Origin: UBA7985 sp049612785
GTDB lineage: Bacteria; Pseudomonadota; Alphaproteobacteria; UBA7985
Direction of reading: 5' to 3'
NCBI GenBank assembly: GCA_049612785.1
Contig: JBMZBW010000013.1
Span: 1-36,951 of the forward strand
DNA length: 36,951 nucleotides
The notes beneath the pieces were generated by a model that ran no database searches, had not been told where the DNA came from, and saw nothing but the letters and a program-made list of their open reading frames with translations. The position numbers were made by a program, and so were the translations under genes. This document shows positions 1 to 6,897 of this stretch, in pieces; position 1 is the first letter of the stretch; every line of letters starts with the position of its first letter.

Positions 1-338
1 CCGATGAAGAGCGTGCGGCTGCTCTCAAGCTGATCCAGTTCATGACCTCGCCTGAGCAGGCTGCGGCCTGGTCCATTGCTACGGGCTACATGGGCGTATC
101 TCCTGCCGCTTACGAAACCGATGCGCTGAAGGAATACACGGCAGCTTTCCCACCGGCTCTGGTCGCACGGAACCAGCTTGAAAACGCTGTTGCCGAGTTC
201 TCGACCTTTGAGACCGCGCGTGTGCGTGATGGCCTGAACAATGCCATCCAGTCAGCACTGACAGACTCCAAGAGTGCAGAAGACGCCCTTGGTGAGGCTC
301 AGGCAGCGGCTGAACGTCTGCTCAAGGCTTACCGTTAA
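1..338 (+). CDS. ABC transporter solute-binding protein, C-terminal fragment (UgpB-like)
   Basis: This is the 3' end of a gene that begins before the window; the reading frame is open from base 3 to the TAA at 336-338. The visible 111 residues are the helical C-terminal part of a family 1 extracellular solute-binding protein. They include the typical stretch reading IQFMTSPEQAAAWSIATGY, followed by a segment on proline-rich maturation (FPPALVARNQ) and a terminal helix ending LLKAYR. Binding proteins of this type capture sugars or glycerol-3-phosphate in the periplasm and deliver them to a MalF/MalG-type permease pair. Two such permeases follow directly, so this is the receptor of the same importer. 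The phosphodiesterase two genes later favours a glycerophosphate or phosphodiester ligand over a plain sugar, but that is inference. The signal peptide and ligand pocket are outside the window. Confidence 0.85.
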   Translation, partial: DEERAAALKLIQFMTSPEQAAAWSIATGYMGVSPAAYETDALKEYTAAFPPALVARNQLENAVAEFSTFETARVRDGLNNAIQSALTDSKSAEDALGEAQAAAERLLKAYR

Positions 339-350
339 GCCATTAAAAGG

Positions 351-383
351 CACCGGCTCTTCATCGAGCCGGTGTCACCTTTT
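351..383 (+). terminator. Hairpin between binding-protein and permease genes (attenuator or mRNA stabiliser)
   Basis: A perfect 9-bp inverted repeat, CACCGGCTC (351-359) and GAGCCGGTG (366-374), has a 6-base loop and is followed by a weak T run (380-383). It sits 12 bases after the binding-protein stop. Such hairpins often raise binding-protein mRNA relative to the downstream permeases. The T run is too short to be confident of efficient termination. Confidence 0.55.
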
Positions 384-407
384 CACGGCCGTTTAGGGTG
401 CAAAGAC

Positions 408-1301
408 ATGAGCAAGCGGGTGAATCTGGAACGCCGAAGACAGGCGATTTACGGGTGGCTTCTTTTGACGCCAGCAGCCGTGATGCTGTCGATCTTTGCG
501 TTCTATCCTTCTGCTGCAACATTCTGGTCCAGTCTGTTTTCGCGTGGCACGCGTCGCCGGCCATCGGAATTTATCGCCCTTGAAAATTACTCTGACCTGT
601 TCGCAGATCCGACCTTTTGGGTCGTGGTCAAGAACAACCTGCTTTACGCCGCGGTGACCATTCCTGTTTCGATTATCATCGCGTTGGCAATGGCGCTATG
701 GGCCAACTCCAAAATCCCTGCGCGCGGCTTTGTGCGCACGGCATACTTTACCCCGACGGTTCTACCGATGATCGCTGCGGCGAACTTATGGCTGTTTTTC
801 TACACGCCGGGCCTTGGGGTTCTGGATCAGATTGGCGGTTTGTTTGGCCTGCCATCGGTCAATTGGTTGGGACAGCCGCAAACGGCGCTATGGGCCGTCA
901 TCATCGTAACAATCTGGAAGGAAGCCGGCTTCTTCATGATCTTCTATCTCGCCGCGCTTCAGACCATACCCGAGGACCTTAAAGAGGCATCTGACATCGA
1001 AGGTGCAAGCCGCTGGACCTACACCCGGCGGATCGTGCTGCCTCTACTGATGCCCACAACCCTGTTCATCATGGTCAATGCGACCATCAACTCGGTCAAA
1101 CTGATCGACCATCTGTTTATCCTGACCAAGGGTGGTCCATCAGACGCTTCGAAATTGATTCTATATTACATCTGGGAAATGGCTTTTGCCTTTTTCGATG
1201 CGCCGCATGCCGCCGCTATGACGATCTTGGTGCTGGCCGTTCTTTGTGTCGTCGCCGCTGTTCAGTTGTTCTTTATTGATCGCAGGACGCACTATCAATG
1301 A
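408..1301 (+). CDS. ABC transporter permease, UgpA/MalF-like
   Basis: This 297-residue inner-membrane permease belongs to the binding-protein-dependent sugar/glycerol-phosphate importer class. The sequence shows about six hydrophobic segments, beginning with YGWLLLTPAAVMLSIFAFYPS, which is typical of UgpA-like subunits. The cytoplasmic EAA loop that docks the ATPase is visible as KEASDIEGASRWTYTRRIVLPLL, around residues 200-222. I chose the ATG at 408: it follows a purine-rich AGGG element, whereas the GTG at 372 lies inside the intergenic hairpin. It pairs with the next permease, whose ATG overlaps this stop. Substrate cannot be read from the permease itself. The neighbouring GpdQ-like phosphodiesterase suggests glycerol-3-phosphate or a glycerophosphodiester. 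Confidence 0.88.
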   Translation: MSKRVNLERRRQAIYGWLLLTPAAVMLSIFAFYPSAATFWSSLFSRGTRRRPSEFIALENYSDLFADPTFWVVVKNNLLYAAVTIPVSIIIALAMALWANSKIPARGFVRTAYFTPTVLPMIAAANLWLFFYTPGLGVLDQIGGLFGLPSVNWLGQPQTALWAVIIVTIWKEAGFFMIFYLAALQTIPEDLKEASDIEGASRWTYTRRIVLPLLMPTTLFIMVNATINSVKLIDHLFILTKGGPSDASKLILYYIWEMAFAFFDAPHAAAMTILVLAVLCVVAAVQLFFIDRRTHYQ

Positions 1302-2107
1302 GCAGGTTTGGCCACACCCTAGAGCAAGCCGGCGCGATCCTGCTGGCGCTGATTTGGATTTCGCCCTTGCTGTTCGCATTCTGGGCAGCATTCCACACCA
1401 GTTCGGATGCCGTGAGTTTCAATGTGCTGTCGCCGTGGACGTTGGATAACTTCCGCACGGCTTGGGAAGGCGCGCCGTGGTTGCGCTATTTCCTGAACAC
1501 CTTCCTGCTGGTGACGATTGTTCTCATAGGACAGTTTTTCTTCACCACACTGGCGGGTTTTGCCTTTGCCAAGATGGATTTCCCCGCCAAGGATTTCGTG
1601 TTCATTCTGGTGCTGATGCAGCTTTTTATCCTGCCCGAAGTGCTGATTGTTGAGAACTACGCCATGGTCTCCCGACTTGGCCTGTTCGACACGCTCTTTG
1701 GGGTCGGGATGCCCTATATGGCCAGCGCGTTCGGTATTTTCCTGATGCGGCAATCCTTCAAGTCCGTCCCGATTGAGCTGCACGAGGCAGCGCGGATCGA
1801 AGGCTGCAGCCTGCTTGGTATCCTGTGGCGGGTCTACGTGCCTTTGGCGAAACCAACTTATCTGGCCTATGCGCTGGTCTCTGTTTCGACCCACTGGAAC
1901 AATTTCCTGTGGCCCTTGATCGTCACCAACTCGCCCGACACGCGCCCACTGACGGTGGGGCTTTCGATCTTTGGCGCACCGGAGAATGGCGTGGATATCA
2001 GCGTCATTTCAGCGGCAACCATGATGTCGGTTGCGCCTCTGCTGGTGGCCTTCCTGTTGTTCCAGCGTCAGTTTGTTCAGGCGTTTTTGCGAGCCGGGAT
2101 CAAATGA
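1298..2107 (+). CDS. ABC transporter permease, UgpE/MalG-like
   Basis: This is the second permease of the importer (269 aa), a MalG/UgpE-type inner-membrane protein with six predicted hydrophobic helices. The EAA loop is clear: ELHEAARIEGCSLLGILWRV near residues 160-180, followed by PLAKPTYLAYALVS. The start ATG overlaps the previous stop (ATGA, 1298-1301), indicating translational coupling, and its own stop overlaps the ATG of the phosphodiesterase in the same way. No ATP-binding subunit of the MalK/UgpC type appears downstream, so it must be upstream of the window or shared with another importer. The family call is firm; the ligand is inferred only from the neighbours. Confidence 0.9.
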   Translation: MSRFGHTLEQAGAILLALIWISPLLFAFWAAFHTSSDAVSFNVLSPWTLDNFRTAWEGAPWLRYFLNTFLLVTIVLIGQFFFTTLAGFAFAKMDFPAKDFVFILVLMQLFILPEVLIVENYAMVSRLGLFDTLFGVGMPYMASAFGIFLMRQSFKSVPIELHEAARIEGCSLLGILWRVYVPLAKPTYLAYALVSVSTHWNNFLWPLIVTNSPDTRPLTVGLSIFGAPENGVDISVISAATMMSVAPLLVAFLLFQRQFVQAFLRAGIK

Positions 2108-2901
2108 CAACACTGCTCCAGCTTTCGGATACGCACATTGCACCTGAGGGGCAGCTGGTGGCTGGTCGTCTGGAAACCGGTGCGCCGCTCGCTCAGCTTG
2201 TTGCACGCTTGCAGGACGTGAAAAGCCAGTTGGGTTCCATTGATGCTGTTCTGGTCACCGGTGATCTGAGTGAGGACGGCAGTGCCGAGAGCTACGAGCG
2301 GTTCAAGCGGCTGTTGGACCCACTGGACCTGCCACTGTTTGTCATCCCCGGTAACCATGATGCACGCCAACCTTTGCTGTCAGCGTTCAGGCAGGACGGC
2401 TATCTGAGCGATGGTGAGAAGTTGAACTGGCATCAACAGATCGGAGCAGTCCACGTCATCGGTCTGGACACCTTGATTGAGGGGCAGGGCGCGGGAGAGC
2501 TCGATGGGGCTACGCTGCAGTTTCTGGAGGCGGCCTTGGCAGTTGCTGGGTCAGAGCCTGTGATGATTGCCATGCACCACCCGCCCTTTCCCAGCGGTAT
2601 CGCTTTCATGGACGAGATTGGCCTCAAATCAGCGAAGGAGCTTGCCGCCATACTCCATGGGCACCGCGGAGAAGTCCGCGTGGTCTGTGGGCATGTACAC
2701 AGCATGATGATAGCGTCCATTGGCCCTTGTGTTGCGATTTCAGCGCCATCCCCCTGCAGCTCCTTTGCCTTCGATATCCGCACCGACGCGCGCGTGGGCT
2801 TTTTCGATCAAGGTGACGGGTGTTTAGTTCACCGGTGGACGGGTCATTTTCAAACGGTTCGTATTGGTCCGAACGCCGGATCCGGACCTTTTCCTTTTTA
2901 G
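2104..2901 (+). CDS. GpdQ-like metallophosphoesterase (phosphodiesterase)
   Basis: This 265-residue cytoplasmic enzyme belongs to the calcineurin-like metallophosphoesterases of the GpdQ/CpdA class III group. The binuclear metal site is complete: D9 and H11 (SDTHI), D54 (GDL), N84 and H85 (GNHD), H158 or H159 (MHHPP), and H197 and H199 (CGHVHS). This spacing closely matches E. coli GpdQ, which hydrolyses glycerophosphodiesters. The ATG at 2104 overlaps the permease stop (ATGA), so the longer open frame starting further upstream is not the gene. Being coupled to a Ugp-like importer and followed by a Na+/phosphate symporter, it most likely cleaves an imported phosphodiester. A cyclic-nucleotide phosphodiesterase role (CpdA-like) is the main alternative, because these subfamilies share motifs. 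Confidence 0.85.
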   Translation: MTTLLQLSDTHIAPEGQLVAGRLETGAPLAQLVARLQDVKSQLGSIDAVLVTGDLSEDGSAESYERFKRLLDPLDLPLFVIPGNHDARQPLLSAFRQDGYLSDGEKLNWHQQIGAVHVIGLDTLIEGQGAGELDGATLQFLEAALAVAGSEPVMIAMHHPPFPSGIAFMDEIGLKSAKELAAILHGHRGEVRVVCGHVHSMMIASIGPCVAISAPSPCSSFAFDIRTDARVGFFDQGDGCLVHRWTGHFQTVRIGPNAGSGPFPF

Positions 2902-2911
2902 GAGGTAGACG

Positions 2912-2974
2912 ATGATCGCCTCGCACGCACAAAAAAGATCACGCTACAAAAGCGGTAAAAAGCTCACCCTATGA
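2912..2974 (+). CDS. 20-codon leader ORF coupled to the Na+/phosphate symporter
   Basis: A short frame of 20 codons lies between the phosphodiesterase and the symporter. It has the best Shine-Dalgarno in this operon, AGGAGG at 2900-2905, six bases before its ATG. Its stop codon overlaps the symporter ATG in an ATGA arrangement (2971-2974). The encoded peptide is strongly basic, with seven Lys or Arg residues (core QKRSRYKSGKK), and has no hydrophobic segment. The symporter lacks a strong ribosome-binding site of its own, so translation probably reaches it through this leader. I do not recognise the peptide. It may act only as a coupling device rather than as a functional product. Confidence 0.5.
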   Translation: MIASHAQKRSRYKSGKKLTL

Positions 2975-4674
2975 CTGAACCCAGCCTTCTTTATTTCCTC
3001 TTTACCATCGCCGGCGCAGCCGCCTTGCTGATCTGGTCAGCGCGGCTGGTCCGCACAGGGGTTGAAGACGCCTTTGCCATACCGCTCAGACGCTTCCTGC
3101 AGCGCTCGGACAAGCGCCGGACGCAGGCCATGGTCACCGGTGGTTTTGCGGCCATTTGCCTGCAGAGTGCGACAGCGGTGGCTGTTCTCATCGCGAATTT
3201 TGCCAACCGAGGAAGTTTGCGTCTGGTCACGGGCCTCGCCATCATTTTCGGGGCTGACCTGGGGTCTGCCATTGTCTCTCAAATCCTGCTGGTTGAGCGC
3301 GACTTCATCATCCCGCTGCTGCTATTGCCCGGCGTTGGTCTGTATCTGCGGGGGGCCAAGGGGGGCGGACAGTCCTATGGCCGCATTCTGATCGGCATTG
3401 GCTTGATCTTCGTATCACTGGACATGATCCGGGTTGCCACTGCACCGCTCATGGGCAATCCGGCGGTTCTTTCGCTCATGAGCTATCTGGATCAGGACGT
3501 CATTCTGGCGTTTGTCATCGGTGCTGCCTTTACGTGGCTGGTGCATTCTTCGGTGGCAAGCGTGCTGTTCTTTGTCACGCTGGTGGGACAGGGGCTGCTG
3601 CCCATGGATGCGGCCATTGCTTTGGTGCTGGGGGCTAATCTGGGAGGTGCGGTTGTGGCTTACACCATGACCATGTCGTCTGGACTGGAAGCGCGCCGCA
3701 TCATGATGGGCAACCTGATGCTTCGTGGCGCTTTTGCGCTGGGTGTGCTTTTGCTGATGCAGCAGTCACTGCCGTTGGGCTGGTTAGAGGTGAGTGATGC
3801 GCAAAAGGTCATTACGCTCCACATAGCCTTCAACCTTATGCTGGCACTGGTGAGTCTGCCCTTCCTTGGTTTGCTGGCCCGGCTGATTGAACGCCTGATG
3901 CCAGATCGACCTGATGTGTCACAGCAATCAATCCTCTCATCCAATCTTGATGCGTCCACGCTGTCGACACCGTCTCGCGCTCTTGCCTGCGCGCTGCGTG
4001 AGGTGATCCGCATGGGTGAGAATGTCGAGGGCATGCTGCGCAATGTCATCGTGCTGTTTCAGGATTGGGATGACAATGTCGAGCAGGCCGTATCAGAAAA
4101 GGTCGAGGACGTGCGAGAGATGCACGAGCAAATCAAGCAGTTCCTCGCCCAACTTCCACCGGGAAAGCTGAATCAGGACGAGCGACGAAAATCTGATCAG
4201 CTTGCTTCTATCGCACTCAATTTTGAGTTTGCAGCCGAGGCCATAGGCGTTCGATTAATCGAACAAGCCCAGCAGCTGCGGGAGGAGGGCCTCATTTTCT
4301 CAGAGCAGGGGCTGAGCGAAATCCTTGAGTTCCATGACCGCGTTCTGGTGAATTCGCAGAGGGCGCTCAATACCCTTGTGACTCAAGCGCCAGAAGACGC
4401 TCAACGGCTGATCAAAGCCAAGGAGAAAGTGCGCAAAATCGAGCGTGATTTGCAGACCAAACACCTTTCCCGGCTGCGTGAAAAGGTGCCGGAAAGTTAC
4501 GAAACCAGCCGGATCCATCAGGAGACGCTGCGCATGCTGAAGAGCATCAACACGGCCTTCACCATGATAGGTTATGACGTTGCCAAGCGCGGACAGAAAA
4601 CGGCAGTGGCGTCCTCTGGGGCGAAGAAGAAGACGTCTTCCTCTGGCCTCGGCGGAAAGAAGAGTAACGCTTAA
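2971..4674 (+). CDS. Na+/phosphate cotransporter with C-terminal PhoU domain (NptA/YjbB family)
   Basis: This 567-residue inner-membrane symporter has two inverted Na/Pi-cotransporter repeats in residues 10-300. Each carries the family's glutamine/serine-type motif (CLQSATAVAVLIANFANRG and LVHSSVASVLFFVTLVGQG) followed by a GADLG or GANLG element. A soluble PhoU-like helical domain occupies roughly residues 335-545, and the tail is Lys/Ser-rich. Bacterial members move phosphate with sodium and have been linked both to uptake and, for YjbB, to export. The ATG at 2971 is the first in-frame start after a stop and overlaps the leader ORF's stop. Position behind a phosphodiesterase suggests it balances phosphate released from imported phosphodiesters. 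The direction of transport cannot be told from sequence. Confidence 0.9.
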   Translation: MTEPSLLYFLFTIAGAAALLIWSARLVRTGVEDAFAIPLRRFLQRSDKRRTQAMVTGGFAAICLQSATAVAVLIANFANRGSLRLVTGLAIIFGADLGSAIVSQILLVERDFIIPLLLLPGVGLYLRGAKGGGQSYGRILIGIGLIFVSLDMIRVATAPLMGNPAVLSLMSYLDQDVILAFVIGAAFTWLVHSSVASVLFFVTLVGQGLLPMDAAIALVLGANLGGAVVAYTMTMSSGLEARRIMMGNLMLRGAFALGVLLLMQQSLPLGWLEVSDAQKVITLHIAFNLMLALVSLPFLGLLARLIERLMPDRPDVSQQSILSSNLDASTLSTPSRALACALREVIRMGENVEGMLRNVIVLFQDWDDNVEQAVSEKVEDVREMHEQIKQFLAQLPPGKLNQDERRKSDQLASIALNFEFAAEAIGVRLIEQAQQLREEGLIFSEQGLSEILEFHDRVLVNSQRALNTLVTQAPEDAQRLIKAKEKVRKIERDLQTKHLSRLREKVPESYETSRIHQETLRMLKSINTAFTMIGYDVAKRGQKTAVASSGAKKKTSSSGLGGKKSNA

Positions 4675-4786
4675 GGGCGTGCGTTAGGTATCTGAGGCCA
4701 CGGCAAGCGCGTCTCTAAAGGCTGGGAGAGGATGGGGACGGGTTCAGAAGATCCCTTGATCTGGTCATCTCCTTAAGCCCTCTAAC

Positions 4787-6121
4787 TCACACCGATTGAA
4801 GGGTCGCGAGTACGGTTCGGCTCAGCTTATCGGTGAGCTCTTCAAATTCCGCATTGCCAGCGATGAAGGGCGGGGCAAGGAGGACATGGTCACCATTTCG
4901 ACCATCACGGGTGCCGGACATGGGATAACAAATCAGCCCGTTTTCCAGCGCCTGCGCCTTGATTTTCCGCGCCAGTGCCAAAGACGGATCAAACGGTTGT
5001 CGCGTCTCCCGGTCTGCGACCAGTTCGATACCAATGAACAGCCCGCGGCCTCTGATATCGCCGACGTGCGGGTTCTGGCCCAGTTCAGACTGTAGCATCG
5101 ATCTCAAGGCGGCACCTTTATCGTTCACGCTCTCCACCAGACCACGTTCCAGCAGGGCTTGCACAACGGCGAGGCCGGCAGCTGTTGCCGTCGGATGCCC
5201 AATATAGGTGTGGCCATGCTGGAAAAACCCGGAACCCGCTTCGACCGCGTCATAAATCTGTTTGGTACAAAGCGTCGCGCCGATGGGTTGGTAGCCTCCG
5301 CCAAGGCCCTTGGCGATGCAGACAATATCGGCGTTGATGTCATCAGCTTCATGGCTGAACAGGGTGCCTGTCCGCCCCATGCCACACATGACTTCATCAA
5401 GGATCAGCAGCACGCCATATTGATCGCATATGGATCGGACCCGCTTGAAATAGCCATCCGTGGGCGGCACGGCACCAGCCGTCGCCCCGACCACAGGTTC
5501 CGCAATAAAGGCCATGACTGACTCTGGCCCCAGTCTCAGAATTTCATCCTCAAGTTCCTGAGCAACGCGCTCGCCGTAGTCCCATTCTGACTCGCCCTCC
5601 GGTTTTTCGGCATAGACGTAGCAAGGCGCGATGTGGCTGACGTTCATCAACAGGGGGTCAAAGGCTTCGCGACGCCAAAGATTTCCACCAGCGGCCAAAG
5701 CACCGAGCGTATTGCCATGATAGGACTGGCGTCGAGCGATGACACGGTGACGTTCAGGTTCACCGACCTCCACGAAGTATTGCCGCGCCAGCTTGAGTGC
5801 TGCTTCCACCGCTTCCGAACCACCAGACACGAAATAAACCCGCTCCAGATCACCGGGCGCGTGACGGATCAGTAAATCAGCCAACTCTTCAGCGGGTTCT
5901 GAGGTGAAAAAACCGGTATGGGCAAAGGCCAGCGCCTCACTTTGTGCAGCAATCGCCGCAATCACTTCCTTGTCGCCATGGCCCAGACAGGACACGGCGG
6001 CACCCCCTGAACCATCGAGGTAAGCTTTACCGGTTGAGTCGTAGATGTAGCATCCCTGCGCCCGTGTAGCGGTGGGCAGGTTGGCCTTGGTGTGACGCGG
6101 AAAAACATGAGACATGGGCAT
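4787..6121 (-). CDS. Class III PLP-dependent aminotransferase
   Basis: This 444-residue enzyme has the class III (omega/beta-amino acid) aminotransferase fold. Visible motifs are the N-terminal YDSTGKAYLDGSGGAAVSCLGH region, the phosphate-binding SGGSEAVEAALKLARQY around residue 100, the LILDEVMCGMGRTG segment with the PLP-contacting Asp, and the PLP lysine in IAKGLGGGYQPIGA. The family transfers an amino group from amines or beta/omega-amino acids to pyruvate or 2-oxoglutarate. It is the last gene of a minus-strand operon, five bases after the BKACE stop and with no clear Shine-Dalgarno, so it is probably translationally coupled; an ATG two codons later is also possible. Next to a BKACE enzyme, an attractive role is making a beta-keto acid from a beta-amino acid. 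Substrate is not fixed by sequence. Confidence 0.9.
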   Translation of the reverse strand: MPMSHVFPRHTKANLPTATRAQGCYIYDSTGKAYLDGSGGAAVSCLGHGDKEVIAAIAAQSEALAFAHTGFFTSEPAEELADLLIRHAPGDLERVYFVSGGSEAVEAALKLARQYFVEVGEPERHRVIARRQSYHGNTLGALAAGGNLWRREAFDPLLMNVSHIAPCYVYAEKPEGESEWDYGERVAQELEDEILRLGPESVMAFIAEPVVGATAGAVPPTDGYFKRVRSICDQYGVLLILDEVMCGMGRTGTLFSHEADDINADIVCIAKGLGGGYQPIGATLCTKQIYDAVEAGSGFFQHGHTYIGHPTATAAGLAVVQALLERGLVESVNDKGAALRSMLQSELGQNPHVGDIRGRGLFIGIELVADRETRQPFDPSLALARKIKAQALENGLICYPMSGTRDGRNGDHVLLAPPFIAGNAEFEELTDKLSRTVLATLQSV

Positions 6122-6126
6122 AATCG

Positions 6127-6897
6127 CTAATCAGTGCCTGAGGCCAAATCACGGAGAAAGGACCGAATTGACGCAGCATTGTCGCTGTGTACGGCCCCTT
6201 TCTGGTCGGAAATGCTGTTTTCAAATCCAATTCGCACGCCAAGTCCCAGTGCTCTGGCGGCGCGCAGACACCGATGCTCGCCGCCACCAAAGGCGCAAAC
6301 GCTTCGGTGCCAGTCTCCCTCTCCCAGAGCGTCGATCAAGGGCGCTAAGTCTGTTGGCTGTGCGTCGCGCGGTGGTGCGTATTGTCCCAGTACAAAGAGC
6401 ACCCGGTTCTGCGAAGCGCGAATGATCCCAGCGCGGTACCACGCCTGCAGTTGTTGGATACAGTCGGGTGAATAGGTGATGTGCTGGATCTCAATATTCG
6501 CTTCGTCGGCAAATGCGTAAGTGGCTTTTGCGACCGCCGGATCAATCGCCATTTCCCTTACGGCAATGCTTGCAGCGCGAGGTTCCAGATCGGTTAAACA
6601 GGCGAGCTGTGCCGCAGGTTGATACAGGCCAGCGCTTTCGGTGGTGATCTGAATACCCAAACTGGGCGCAGCTTCGGTAATGGCTGCAATGGCCTCTCGA
6701 TACCGACCGGCATCAAGGCTGTGGCGTTCCTGCTCGTCTCTGACATGAACGTGTATCGCGGTCGCGCCTTCGCGCTGGCAAGCGCGGGCAGTATCGGCAA
6801 GTTGGGCTGCTGTCACGGGCAGGGCAGGGTGATCCGCCGTTGTCCGCCGCGCACCATTGGGCGCAACCATCAATCCGTAGTCCAACACATCAGGCAT
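6127..6897 (-). CDS. BKACE-family beta-keto acid cleavage enzyme (DUF849)
   Basis: This 256-residue protein matches the BKACE (3-keto-5-aminohexanoate cleavage enzyme) family. Near the N terminus it has the hallmark MVAPNGARRTTADHPALPVT. The Zn-binding HVHVRD motif follows, then ITTES, and the C-terminal GFENSI segment carries the acidic ligand. The family condenses a beta-keto acid with acetyl-CoA to give acetoacetate and a CoA ester; known members act in lysine and carnitine breakdown. At 256 aa it is somewhat shorter than the usual 275-310. The ATG at 6897 has AAGGAG upstream inside the preceding gene, and the two genes overlap by 8 bases. The partner genes (demethylase and transaminase) suggest the beta-keto acid derives from an amino acid, but the exact substrate is unknown. 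Confidence 0.87.
   Translation of the reverse strand: MPDVLDYGLMVAPNGARRTTADHPALPVTAAQLADTARACQREGATAIHVHVRDEQERHSLDAGRYREAIAAITEAAPSLGIQITTESAGLYQPAAQLACLTDLEPRAASIAVREMAIDPAVAKATYAFADEANIEIQHITYSPDCIQQLQAWYRAGIIRASQNRVLFVLGQYAPPRDAQPTDLAPLIDALGEGDWHRSVCAFGGGEHRCLRAARALGLGVRIGFENSISDQKGAVHSDNAASIRSFLRDLASGTD

Noticed and set aside
1319..1894. A 191-codon minus-strand frame inside the UgpE-like gene.
   Set aside because: Antisense to a permease with a clear EAA loop; the product is Gln/Arg-rich and unlike any family.
4675..4786. A convergent gap checked for a terminator between the symporter and aminotransferase genes.
   Set aside because: Only a 5-bp AGATC/GATCT inverted repeat was seen, with no T run; too weak to call.
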